A DNA stretch of 64,000 nt from Inia geoffrensis (lineage: Eukaryota; Chordata; Mammalia; Artiodactyla; Iniidae). Numbering within the stretch: the stretch's first letter is position 1; every line of letters begins with the position of its first letter. The position numbers and the translations under genes are program-made. Of the stretch, positions 10,715-21,892 are shown piece after piece. Under the pieces are notes generated by a model, which saw nothing but the letters and a program-made list of their open reading frames with translations, did no database searches and was not told the DNA's origin. The stretch covers positions 167,266,815 through 167,330,814 of the forward strand of contig CM070900.1 in assembly GCA_036417435.1 (NCBI GenBank), written 5' to 3'.

Positions 10715-11696
10715 TCCAAAAATGGGCAGAAGATCTAAATAGACATTTCTCCAAAGAAGATATACAGATTGCCACCAGACACATGAAAGGATGCTCGACA
10801 TCACTAATCATTAGAGAAATGCAAATCAAAACTACATGAGGTATCACGTCACACCAGTCAGAATGGCCATTATCAAGAAATCTACAAATCATATATACTG
10901 GAGAGGGTGTGGAGAAAAGGGAACCCTCTAGCACTGTTGGTGGGAATGTAAATTGGTACAGCCACTATGGAGAACAGTATGGAGCTTCCTCAAAAAACTA
11001 AAAATAGAACTACTATATGACCCAGCAATCCCACTACTAGGCATACACCCTGAGAAAACCATAATTCAAAAAGAGTCATGTACCACAATGTTCACTGCAG
11101 CACTATTTACAGTAGCCAGGACATGGAAGCAACCTAGGTGTCCTTCGACAGAGGAATGGATAAAGAAGACGTGGCACATATATACAATGGACTATTACTC
11201 AGCCATAAAAGGAAATGAAATTGAGTTATTTGTAGCGAGGTAGAGGGACCTACAGACTGTCATACAGAGTGAAGTAAGTCAGAAAGAGAAAAACAAACAC
11301 CGTATGCTAACACATATATATGGAATCTAAAAAAAAAAAGGTTCTGAAGAACCTAGGGGCAGGACAGGAATAAAGACTCAGACATAGAGAATGGACTTTA
11401 GGACACGGGGAGGGAGAAGGGTAAGCTGAGGCAAAGTGAGAGAGTGGCATGGACATATATACACTACCAAATGTAAAACAGATAGCTAGTGAGAAACAGC
11501 CGCATAGCATAGGGAGATCAGCTCGGTGCTTTGTGTTCACTTAACAGGGGTGGGATAGGGAGGGTGGGAGGGAGATGCAGGAGAGGGGGATATGGGGATG
11601 TATGTATATGTATAGCTGATTCACCTTGTTTTACAGCAGAAACTAACACACCATTGTAAAGCAATTATACTCCAACAAAGATGTTAGAAAAAAAAA
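10715..11696 (+). mobile_element. 5'-truncated young L1 (ORF2 C-terminus, 3' UTR, poly-A)
   Basis: The sequence starts inside ORF2 at TCCAAAAATGGGCAGAAGA and runs through the usual L1 C-terminal region (plus-strand frame 10953-11243 covers part) to the 3' UTR and a short A-tail at about 11,687-11,696. The 3' UTR with GGTTCTGAAGAACCTAGGGGCAGGACAG and GATAGGGAGGGTGGGAGGGAGATGC matches the second copy at 52,025 closely, so both come from one recent L1 lineage. A premature stop (TAG) follows the TTTGTAGCGAGG segment, before the normal C-terminus. 5' truncation is the usual outcome of target-primed reverse transcription. I did not find a clear target duplication. Confidence 0.9.
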
Positions 11697-13251
11697 TGAA
11701 AGAGAAACAATTATCGAAAGCTACCAACATGAACTTCAGAGATTAGGCTATATAAACTTTACCTCAAAACTGAAATTTGTATGGTATTTTAATTAATTTT
11801 AACTGAAGTGATAATCAGGGAGGGCAGATTGTGGGTTATGTGTAATAGGGTGGCACAGTGGAATATACATCTGAATATAGGATTTATAAGTGTACTATTC
11901 TTAAAATACTTTTTATTCCAAAGTCCTGCCTGAACATGTTTATAGGAAACCTATATAGAGGTGTTATAGTGGAAATAGCTTGCTGCCTCCATAAGTATGG
12001 TTACTAATGAGTGTGCTTCTCACATTTGGTGGTTTCAATTAGATACTACTGTCAGAACCATCTCTGTTGATATGACTTTCATGATAAGATGCATGTTCAC
12101 TAAAAGACTGACACAGAAACCAAACTGACAGTATATAGGTCTACCAAAGGTGAAATTAATATCTTACTTTTTGATATTAGTATCTGTGTTTTCAATCCAG
12201 GACTACCTTAACTGATATCAGCATATACTAGAAACACAAATAATGAAAATCCCTTCAACCTAATAAAGTCTCATTCTCTATTAAAACATATTCATATCCT
12301 TTCTTTCAGGGACAGAAATTTATAAACAGTCCAATTATTTTTCTGACTTTCCTACTCTCCATGAAGGGAGTTAAGTACCTCCTTCTAGAGTTTTTCTTCA
12401 AAACTTAGTATAAATGTAATTTATTAACTTACAAAATCACACAATAAAACCATGCCTTCCAGTGACTATAGTTATTCATGGACAAAAGCATGTCTAGAGC
12501 TAACATTAACTCATTTGAATTTGAATGATCTTTTAAATGACTAATAGGAAAGAGACTAATGAGTTTTTACCTGTAGAAAGTAATTTGTAGTTTGGAATTA
12601 GATATTTCAATGAAGAAGAGCTTGGGTAGGGGAGGTAAGGAACACAAACAGAGGCCATGTTGCTTATTACTGTGTTTCACTTTCTTTGTCTCTTCTCCTT
12701 TCTTCCAGCTCTTCTGCTGCTTCTGACACTTAATGACAAGGGCACAATTCTTTGGAAACTGTACTGAGGAAGAAAATTAGTAGACATGGTATTTGTTTTT
12801 CTTTTTTTTGAAATTATAGATTTGAGGGAGAAAGGCAGAGACACATATTAATGAAATTGTCCCTTTACATAATTGTGTCAATATCAATGATTGCACTCAT
12901 ATATACATAATCCAATTTAAACTTCTCATGCAAGCAATAATAGATATTTCAGTGTACTGAGATTTCATTATGTTCAGATTTTCAATGATGAGTTGTGTTC
13001 AAAAACTCAGTTTGGCTTGAAAAATTCACTTACATTTGAAATATAGATATAATACCTATAATATACAGATTTGTTCTCTATCTATATATAGGAAAAGCTG
13101 GAAGAAAATAGTCCTACCGAAAAGATAATGTATCAAATAAACTATAACAATTGAGAAAATTTACACCAGAAGTAGAGAAATAGAATGAAAATATTTAACT
13201 TGACTAGCAAAATATATAGTTAAAAGGAGTTATTAAATTGGATTTTTTTTG

Positions 13252-13258
<7 letters not shown>
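11697..13258. other. unique intergenic DNA
   Basis: No gene or identifiable repeat was found over about 1.5 kb. The sequence is AT-rich with stops in all frames. Confidence 0.5.

Positions 13259-13292
<34 letters not shown>
13259..13292 (+). repeat. (GT)n microsatellite, about 17 units
   Basis: This is an uninterrupted GT run preceded by a short TA tract. It is probably length-polymorphic. Confidence 0.9.
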
Positions 13293-13293
<1 letters not shown>

Positions 13294-13908
13294 CATTTGT
13301 CTGGAGTAATATAGGACTTGGTCCTTGAAGGTGATGATCTTCCTATTTACCATGCCTTTATAAAACAGTGATTGTTGTACATGAATATTTACAGTTGAAC
13401 CAGGCATATGAGTATCCAAAAATGCCCACAGAATCAACTAAATCTCAAACATATTTTTCCCTACCCCATATGTAGCAGCAGCTCTACCAACAATATGGTA
13501 CTATTTTGCCTACACAGGTTACTCAAAGTGGCCAAGAAGTGGCCATAGTTTTAAGAGTAGTGAGGTTCCTCCTGTGTGTCCAATCTAGGAACCAAGATCC
13601 CCAGTCCTGCAAAGCCTAAATTTGCAGAAAGAGGAAGCACATATTCACCAAGTGGACAGCTGAGAGTAATTGTGAATAGAGTCACTCCTGTTTCCACTCC
13701 TTGTTTTCTGTACCTTGGTAGTTTACCTTTTCAGGATATGGACCTTCTCCTGCTCAATCAGGCTGCAGCTTCTGGATGGTGAACTATGTAAGAGATCCTA
13801 TAGTCATTCTCCCACTTCTGCATATAGTTTGCTTTAAAGAAGATTCCTTGTCCTGAGAAAATAACATGAGGGATTCAGTGTTGGTGGATCAATGTATTAT
13901 TTGAGCCC

Positions 13909-14121
13909 TCAGAGATAGGCTGAAAGGGTTGCATGAAAGGCAAATCCACATCCAGAAAATGTATCACTCCATATCAGGATAAAACATTGCCTTTTATGAA
14001 AATGGAATGGTTGCAGTATAAACAACTTGCCACTAAGTGCATAGTTGGTTTCTTCCGTGGTACTACAGTGGGAGCTTACTGTCTCTGCTGCAGGCAGGTC
14101 TAAGATTTCATAGCAGTACAT
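13909..14121 (-). pseudogene. ERVL pol pseudogene, integrase core fragment
   Basis: This 70-codon open stretch on minus looks like the integrase catalytic core of an ERVL pol. It contains the aspartate-containing block followed by a Gly-Phe-Ala-Phe-type stretch. The frame ends shortly after and the downstream pol sequence continues in other frames with stops. The protein is not functional. The assignment is by eye and would need a profile search. Confidence 0.5.
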
Positions 14122-15530
14122 GTTAGATCAGCTGTGCTGAGTGAAAACTCATGCTCTTGGGCTCTTGCCTTACTCTCATTTGTGCCACAATAGCAAAAGT
14201 ACTTGAGTCTTTAAGTACAGGGGCTGACTGACAGCCACTGGCTAAATTGTCCTCTCCATTTATTCATTAGTGTTTTTTCTGCAGTAGAAGTCCACTGTGG
14301 GAATTAACATGTAATATCTTCACCATTTGTGCCTATTCCCATAAGTCCATCCACATTTCTCTACCAGATAACTCCTTGTGCTAGATCTTCTTATTCCTCA
14401 GGTCCCTTAAAAAATAAGCTAAGCCATTCATTACTGTTGATGAGTCCAGGTATTTCTTTAAACCAAGAACATTTCTTTCTCCACACAAATTAAATAACTA
14501 GTACATTGCTTGAAAGTCTGTCTCTTGGGAGGAGTTACCTTCATCCGTGTCTTTTAGCATTATCACTCCGAATGAAGGCATAGTGCACCCGACAGTCATT
14601 TCAACTCAAACCAACATACATGGTGACACATCTGTAACCCAAGCTCCATTTTTCCCCTTTCACCAGCTTTCATATAGAATACCTCAATACTGCAATTTGT
14701 GTGAGGTGAGGGAATGGCAGAAGTGTAGAAGAGGTGGGTAAAATGGAGTTCCGGATCATGAGTTCATGCGCCTAGCTTGTGCCCGCTACTATTTCTCAGA
14801 CCCAGTCATAGATATATCACTTTTAACTGAGGTTGGATGGCTTCTGGTCTCAACTAACTTTATGATCGTTGGTCAAAACTATCTAACTTATGAGGGGAAG
14901 TTCAGGATTCACATTATCTCATGTGAATGATCTCATGATCATTTACTCTAGTTCTACCAAGAACTACTATTATGCCAGGAAGTATATTTTCAAATGGACT
15001 ATAACTTTCAACTACACATGGCATGGTAAGTATCCATCCCTATGACAATAAATTACATTATCTTCTACCCCTGGATACCTGTAATATCTGGGTGGTCTAC
15101 TGAATCATATGACCCAACCCAGCAAGACTGCTTGTCTCGCACATTGTACTCATTTCAGGATTCATTATTGTTCTGGGACCAATTAAGAGCCCGGAGCCTC
15201 CCTTCTTACTTAGAAAATGGGTTACAGCTATATCCCCACCACCCCTTGGAGAAAATGCTACTTCTAAAATGTGAAGAGGTCTACCAAGGGTTGTTTTTTC
15301 TTAGTGGTAGAGTAGGAGAGTTACAAATACTTGTCTTTTTCTTTGGAGAAGATGTCCTGGCCTGTCCCAAACCCCTGCATACTTAAAATCTTCACCAAAG
15401 CAACAATTTCTTTACAATTTTTGTGTTTATGTCTCACTAAGGAATCCAGAGTGCTTGCTACTTATTGCTAGCTGGATACAATTTAATCAATATCACAAAT
15501 ATAATGAATCAGTATGACACCTCCAAATGT

Positions 15531-15742
15531 TTTTTTTTTTTTTTTTTTATGCGGTATGCGGGCCTCTCACTCTTGTGGCCTCTCCCGTTGCAGAGCACAG
15601 GCTCCGGACGCGCAGGCTCAGCAGCCATGGCTCACTGGCCCAGCCGCTCTGCGGCATGTGGGATCTTCCCGGACCGGGACACGAACCTGTGTCCCCTGCA
15701 TCGGCAGGCGGACTCTCAACCACTGCATCACCAGGGAAGCCC
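15531..15742 (-). mobile_element. CHR SINE, full length, nested in ERVL remnant
   Basis: This is a reverse-oriented CHR SINE. The poly-T start (15,531-15,548) is the A-tail, and the 5' end is the GGGAAGCCC at the right edge. It carries the full 3' block including GCGGTATGCGGGCCTCTCAC. It is flanked by CCAAATGT(T) copies at 15,523 and 15,742. Because the ERVL-like sequence lies on both sides, the SINE inserted after the provirus had settled. Confidence 0.93.
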
Positions 15743-16131
15743 CAAATGTTGTTTTAGACTATATAGCATCAGAGTGTAGAATTAAAGATATCTTTGACAG
15801 GACTATGAGTGTATACTGATCGTCATATCATGTGAATTAAAACTGCATATCTTCTTTAGTGGTGGGCATTGAGAGAAATAAAACACATTTGCCAGACCAA
15901 TATCTATATAACCCTTGCCAAGGCTGTACTACTCTATACTAAAAGTACCACAATTAGTAAACGTGTTAAAATTGTGACTCAAACTTAGTTACATTTTTGC
16001 TAGTCTATTATCATCTGTCATGATTTACCTAGTTTTTCCAAAGGTTTTATGTTGGAATAAAACATGGGAATAATGGGGAATATCATCTCTATATTACTTA
16101 AGTTTTTGAGAGAGGCAGTAATCTGGCCTGC

Positions 16132-16330
16132 TTTTTTTTTTTTTTTTTTTTTTTTTAGTGCGTGGCCCCTCCCGCCACAGAGCACAGGCTCCGGACGTGC
16201 AGGCCCAGCGGCCACGGCCCACGGGCCCAGCCACTCCGCGGCACGCGGGACCCTCCCAGACCCGGGCACGAACCCACGTCACTTGCATCGGCAGGTGGAC
16301 TCCAAACCACTGCACCCCTAGGGAAGCCCC
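16132..16330 (-). mobile_element. CHR SINE, GC-rich divergent subtype
   Basis: This is a reverse-oriented CHR copy with an A-tail of about 25. It differs from its neighbours: the tail-proximal block reads AGTGCGTGGCCCCTCCCGCC in place of the GCGGTACGCGGGCCTCTCAC form, and it has many G/C substitutions. It is flanked by CTGGCCTGC / CTGGCCTAC (16,123-16,131 and 16,332-16,340), an imperfect duplication. It probably belongs to a different CHR subfamily from the other copies. Confidence 0.9.
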
Positions 16331-17979
16331 CCTGGCCTACTATTTTTGATTGACTATCTTGACTGGGCATGATAGGAAGTTTTCAAGATTTCCATTTTTT
16401 GTTTGTTTGCTTATTTTTTACTATAATAATTCTTATTCTATAGGTCAAAGATCCCACTTCTAAATATGTTAAATTGAATTGTATATTTGGGAATGGGGAA
16501 GTGATCACCAGTTTGGGCAATAAAATAAGTGAATTTACTATGAAATCGAACCGGTTGGTGCTCAATTTTTACATCTAATCACTATATACTATTCTACTTT
16601 AACCAACACTTTTGGCCCTTGAGTATCAATGTTAGCATGGACCCTGAATCTAATACTTCTGGAAATATGGGTTATTTCCCTTTCACTGCGGCATGGTTAC
16701 TTATGTAAATGACTATAGATCCCTTTGGGGAAGAGCAGAATAACTACCACTGAGTCCACATACTACATGGTTGCATAGTCCTTCTTAATGAGGACCATCC
16801 CTTGCTTCAGTCAAAGGGTGCTGAGTCTGAGTACTAGTTCAATTCTTGAAACCAGTGGGTGAATCATAGCTTTCCATTGGATTGATTGCCTTTAGCCTTC
16901 TGCTCATACATTGTAGGTATCTTTTATTTATATATGTTAAGCAATTCCTTTGTTGGCTGTCCATCTATTTTGTCTCTTGGAAGTCTATTTTCTATTAGCA
17001 ACTTCCATAAGTACCTGAGGAGAAGGTCACTCTTTGACAACCTTTTTAAGACACTGTTGATTATGGTTATTACACCAACCTTATAACTGATGGTTAAGTG
17101 CTGCCATTGGCCACTGATATTTTAGCTTCCTATCATCCCTTTTGCTATTGAGGATTCCAGTTCGATAACATCTTTATTTTCTGTACGCCCTTGTCTATAG
17201 AGATCAGCCATTACTAATCTTCTCAGTGTTATTAGTTTCCCTGCTGCATTATTTGAGACTTCTGCACAGTCTTCAAGCAAGGGAAGAAGGGGCATTCTCA
17301 CTTAACAAGAAAGAATGGGCTACTCCTACAGATCCACAGGTTTCAGGGGATGCTGGGTCTTCATCCTCAATCATCTGCCTTGACATGCCCCAAAATCTGC
17401 TCCTTCTCTGACAGGGCCCAGACTTTGGCACAGTAGAATTGCAAACCTGAAAATTTAACCTTTACTGATGATCTCCTACTCAAAATTAGGTCCTAAGTCT
17501 AGTGCTCAGCATGAATAACCCTCTGACACAGTAGATGAAGATTTTTGTTGAATAGGAAGAGTTCTAGATGCTATATTTTTCTTTGCATACATGATGGATT
17601 CCGTTGAGCCTAACAGTTTTTCCTTTCAAAATATTATTGATCCTCAGCAACAGTCACTTGATTCTAGAGTTCTAATAGCAACTATTCTCCATCTATCTCA
17701 ACTCCAGAAATATTGTATGAGTCAGTGCATTCCTTTCTATGTCTATCTTATCTTAACTCGATATTGGTGCAAATCCTAACTTTTATACAGCTACAGCATG
17801 CCATGGAATATCAATAGTTAACTTACCTTAGTGAAGGTGTCTTCAGTTCTTTTTCATTCTTTAGCTGATGAATGAGCTAAATCCATTAACCTATCTTTAG
17901 AATTTCCTTCCTAATGTCAAATTTGACATATTTTATACTTATTTCTCAGAACTAAATGATCAGCTAATCCTGACAACTT

Positions 17980-18250
17980 TATCTTCAAAATATATCCAAA
18001 ATCTGCCTTAGGTAATCTTTCCTGGAAACAGAACCTGAGATTAAAAAATTTGGTGTACATGATTTTTTGAGGGAGTGCTCTTCTGTAGAAACCTATAAGA
18101 AGCTGAGTTAAGCAGAATAAGAAAGCAGAGAGCCAAGCTATGACTGGATGCCAGGTAAATCTAGACTTGGCTTGATCCATCAGGGAACCTGAATTGAAAA
18201 TTGTGCTACAGAATTCTGGTGTCTCGAGACAAAAAATCCAGGCTTTTGTA
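17980..18250. repeat. possible ancient repeat, unassigned
   Basis: The AATCTTTCCTGGAAACAGAACCTGAGATT stretch and the following AAGCAGAGAGCCAAGC block resemble an old mammalian interspersed repeat that I cannot name. A 112-codon minus-strand frame (17917-18255) crosses it without any recognisable domain. Confidence 0.3.
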
Positions 18251-18889
18251 CCCATGTATCTGTTGGCCTATGACTGACTCTAAGAGTAGTGACAGGTATC
18301 TTATTAGATGGCTTTTGTCAGCCAAGTACAATTCTCTGTATAAGCTTATAAATTTAAGCTAGTATCTTCAGCCTTCAAATAGTTACACTTGTATGCAAAA
18401 GGAATGTGAACAGTATAATATGAATGCCTACTACAGTCATCAGAATGAAGCAAGCTGATAGGTATGTAGCCTATACAATATTTCACTAAATTGTCTGCAT
18501 TTCCTTTTTTAATTCTTTTATGGGACCTTAATACAGCTTTTAACTGTTTTATACTTTTCTTAAAGATGCAACTTTTTTTACCACATCTCCCTCACTTTCC
18601 TTGCCTTTTCTATTTTTTTTTTTTCCTCTCCCCTGCTTTCTTCTCAATAATATAAAATGACAGAGTCAGAGCCCTGGGGAAGCCTACAAGCAAGATTTAT
18701 ACATCTCTTGTACTTTAGGCATGAAACAATAGCTGTCTTTGGACTCAGACAAAAGTAATTGCATTACAGCTAGTACTTGTGACATCCTCTAGCTTTCCAG
18801 CCAGTTTCTTTGCCCTTTTCTGTGGTTCTATAGCATTAAATATCATATGTATCCTAAAAATTCCCCACTTTATGATCCTACTTCACATT
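18251..18889. other. unique intergenic DNA
   Basis: No gene was found. There is a pyrimidine-rich patch around 18,575-18,645. Confidence 0.5.
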
Positions 18890-19400
18890 GTTCCTGTAAT
18901 TCCAGGTTCTTGTATTTAACTCCTTCCTGGATGAAAACCTATACTTGGACATGAAAAGAAATTTCCAAACTTACTTTTCACCTCTCTTCCCCACACACTT
19001 AGTACTCATATTCTATTTCCTATGTCAGTAAACTTCAATACCCTCTCTCCATGTTATCAGGTTCAGAACCTTGACCTCATCTTGATCTTCTTTTTCTGCC
19101 ATATCCCAATAGCCAATCAATTAACAAAATATTGTTGGTTCTACTTTCAAACAATATCCAGAATCAGAATATTTCTCCTTACTTCCACAGACATTCACTT
19201 CATGATCATCCATCTTCATAATCTCTTAACCTATCCTCCTGCTTCCATACACATCTCCCTCCCCCTTTTCTATTCTGGGCACAGCAGACAGAGTGATTTT
19301 TTAATATTGTCACTATTGTGAGTTATATTGTGTCATTCCTTCTCACTAGCCCATAATGACTTCATTTCGCCTTAAGAATGTAACAAAAGCCCATTTTAAT
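18890..19400 (+). mobile_element. L2 LINE fragment (reverse-transcriptase C-terminal side)
   Basis: The plus-strand frame at 19022-19321 reads like the region downstream of the L2/CR1 reverse-transcriptase core. It includes a Trp-Phe-Tyr-Phe-Gln stretch then Ile-Ser-Arg-Ile, and later the Leu-Thr-...-Pro-Pro-Ala-Ser block. DNA landmarks are CAAACAATATCCAGAATC and GGGCACAGCAGACAGAGTGAT. L2 was active before the placental radiation, so strong divergence is expected. The left boundary is loose; 19,025-19,400 is the firm part. Confidence 0.65.
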
Positions 19401-19596
19401 TGACAGGTTTCTGTGGTAGAAATTCAATGTGATTAACAGAAAAAGAAAACTAGCTTCATGATTTCTCTGCCACTTACAATCCATTTCTGCAGGGCCTAAG
19501 TTTTCTCATCTCAAAATATGGAACATGGAATAGTCTTATAAAGCAACCAGATGGTATTTAAAAAACATATAACCCAAGTTCAACATTTAAATGACC

Positions 19597-19810
19597 TTTT
19601 TTTTTTTTTTTTTTTTTTGCGGTACATGGGCCTCTCACTGTTGTGGCCTCTCTCGTTGCGGAGCACACGCTCCGGATGCACAGGCTCAGCGGCCATGGCT
19701 CACTGGCCCAGCCGCTCTGCGGCATGTGGGATCTTCGCGGACCGGGGCACGAAGCCGTGTCCCCTGCATCGGCAGGCAGACTCTCAACCACTGTGCCACC
19801 AGGGAAGCCC
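19597..19810 (-). mobile_element. CHR SINE, full length
   Basis: This is a reverse-oriented CHR copy with an A-tail (poly-T on plus) of about 20 and the complete 3' block GCGGTACATGGGCCTCTCAC. The flanking duplications TAAATGACCTTTT (19,588) and TAAATCACCTTTT (19,811) differ by one base. Confidence 0.95.
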
Positions 19811-19824
19811 TAAATCACCTTTTT

Positions 19825-20934
19825 AAAAATACTACCAGTAATTTAAAAGTTACATTGAGACCTTCAAAACAATTTTTATAGAAATGGTAACAATAAAAAC
19901 AACAAAATAATTTTTTTCATCATATATTTTGCCTATTAGCTTTATTCCCTTTATCAAACTGAAGTCACTATTTGACCACTGCTATGGATTTTCAATTTTA
20001 CACCACATAAATACCTTGCCACACAAAAACCATATAATTAATAGCCTGTAACCCTTCTCTCCCAGAATTTATTTACCATTAATAATTAACTAGTTTTGCA
20101 GTTTCAAAATATTTCCAAAGAAACTGAATCTTAGAAACTTGCTCCAAAGCACAGTGTTCATAATTAATATAAGCTGAAATGTTAATTTAGAAGTTTTGTC
20201 TGAATCTGGAGCATTCAACCTTAATTACAATGCTGTGCTGCATTTCGGGAATTGACATTGTGTTGATGATGATTAACTTGTTGCTATTTCTTTTATTTCA
20301 TGGAGGAAGATCACCAGCATTTGACAGAATTTTTCCCATCTTTGACTGGATATTTACTAAATTGGCATGCTTAGAGAAAACTAGCAATTCCTGATGGAGG
20401 TGACAAATTCTTCTAAAGGGAACTTCTGGATCCCACTCTGGTAAGTGTTTCCAACTGCAAATAATATTAAACTCAAGTTCAATTTTTATTTAAATATATA
20501 TATTGAATTAAAATATTCAATTAAAATATGCAATCTAAAAAATAGCAACATGCTCAAAGGTAAGGCAGGAGCCAAGCATTATGCATCCTGAGATCAGAAG
20601 CAATTTCTTTTTTATTATCCCTTCTAGTAACTCTGCCCAACCTTCTTTTGAATTCTCATTTTGTCTTCATAGTAACATCCCTCATATTCACAAAAAATAT
20701 ATTAGCAGTGTGTCAGTAATCTGAAGTCACACACTTTATCCTTTCCATCAGTGAGAGATTGGGGAAATCACTTCCCTATTAAGGGAACGAAGTATTTTCT
20801 TTCAGTTTGAACAGACCAGTAGTAACTGGATCAATAATAGTCATCAGGAGAATGCTACATGAGACTTGAAGTGTGCATTCCTGAAACAAGTATTTGGAGG
20901 GGGTGAGTGGATGGAGGTAGATGTCATTCATTCT
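19825..20934. other. unique intergenic DNA
   Basis: No gene was found. The 20,180-20,420 portion is repeat-free with mixed composition and several TAAT cores; I note it only as a possible conserved non-coding segment. Confidence 0.45.
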
Positions 20935-21150
20935 TTCATCTATGTTAAATGAATTTATTTAGAGCTTACTGCAAGGTAAGGAATGTTGTACATGCTACAT
21001 ATACAACAATGATCCAAATAAACAAAATCAGTGCCTTCAAAGAGCTTATTTAATAAAGGAGGCAGACAAATATAAAATGCATATTTAATATATGATAGGA
21101 AATGTGAAATTTATTTTTATGTGATATGTACAATACACCATGCAACGTGT
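20935..21150 (+). repeat. ancient interspersed repeat of unassigned family
   Basis: TTAAATGAATTTATTTAGAGC ... AACAATGATCCAAATAAACAAAATCAGTGCCTTCAAAGAGC follows the widespread mammalian motif noted at 6,843, and is the longest such copy in the window. Confidence 0.45.
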
Positions 21151-21679
21151 TTCAAGCCCATGTAGAAGAGTAAAACAGGGTAAGGTGTGCAGGAGGTGAC
21201 TTTTGAGCATAGATCTGAATTAATTATTTTTTTAGATTAATGACAATGCATCTTAATTCATATAGAAATATTGCATCAAAAATTTTTTTAAAACTTGGAA
21301 CAGGAGAAATGCAAACTGGGGGAAAGAGTGTCTTGCTAGATATTAGTGCCTATTTTACAGTTATGAAACATAAGTAACTGCAACCTTGGCTCAGCATTAA
21401 ATAAATAAGAGCAGTGAGAGATAATACAGAAATTCATTCATATAATAAAAAATTCCATTTTGGTAGTATAGATGAGTAAGAGGAGAGATGGTTCAGTGAA
21501 TAGCGCTTGGGGAATTATTTTCTATTAAAAAATAGAGAAATTTCACATTCCTATAATATTCAATTAATTTTATATATATTTCAGTTTCATATTCATATAA
21601 TATTTCATGTTATAAACAAATTTTCTTTTGATTAAATATTTAAATGCAAAAACTGTTATTTTTATTTTATTCCTTTTAA

Positions 21680-21835
21680 AATTTATTTTTATTTTATTTT
21701 ACTTTTTAATTGAGGTAGAATTGACATGCAACATTATATTATTTTCAGATGTATGACATAATGATTCAATATTTGTGTATATTGCAAAAGGATTACCACA
21801 TTAAATTTAGTTAACATTTGTCAACATTTTTAAAT
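21680..21835 (-). mobile_element. L1 3'-end fragment
   Basis: TTTTTAATTGAGGTAGAATTGACATGCAACATTATATTA then ATGACATAATGATTCAATATTTGTGTATATTGC is the antisense end of an L1 of the same type as the fragment at 43,395. It is short, with no ORF2. Confidence 0.6.
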
Positions 21836-21837
21836 TT

Positions 21838-21892
21838 AGAAAATATTATATAATATATATTATATAAGTATATATAATATATTCAAATTTCC
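21838..21892. repeat. AT-rich imperfect palindromic tract
   Basis: TATTATATAATATATATTATATAAG and the following TATATATAATATATTC form overlapping dyads. This is low-complexity DNA. Confidence 0.6.

Larger units (their letters stand above)
13440..17900 (-). mobile_element. decayed ERVL-type endogenous retrovirus interior
   Basis: On the minus strand this reads as an old class III (ERVL-like) provirus interior. The best-supported part is the end of pol. The frame at 13909-14121 contains the region around the first acidic position of the retroviral integrase core, with its typical Thr/Ser-Gly-rich surroundings, and 13,560-13,690 reads like the extra C-terminal pol domain found in ERVL elements. 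Farther upstream on the minus strand (toward 16,600-17,450) the sequence resembles the gag/protease side. Every frame is broken by stops and frameshifts, and no env was seen. Two CHR SINEs (15,531 and 16,132) are inserted. No flanking LTR pair is clear. Boundaries, and the 14.5-16.6 kb middle portion, are approximate. Confidence 0.55.

Noticed and set aside
13259..13292. (GT)n tract as a regulatory element
   Set aside because: There is no nearby gene or promoter feature. It is a plain microsatellite.
15042..15386. 114-codon plus-strand open frame
   Set aside because: It lies antisense to the ERVL-type remnant, has no recognisable domain, and is best seen as a chance frame.
17917..18255. 112-codon minus-strand open frame
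   Set aside because: No recognisable domain. It spans an old repeat-like segment and has no gene context.
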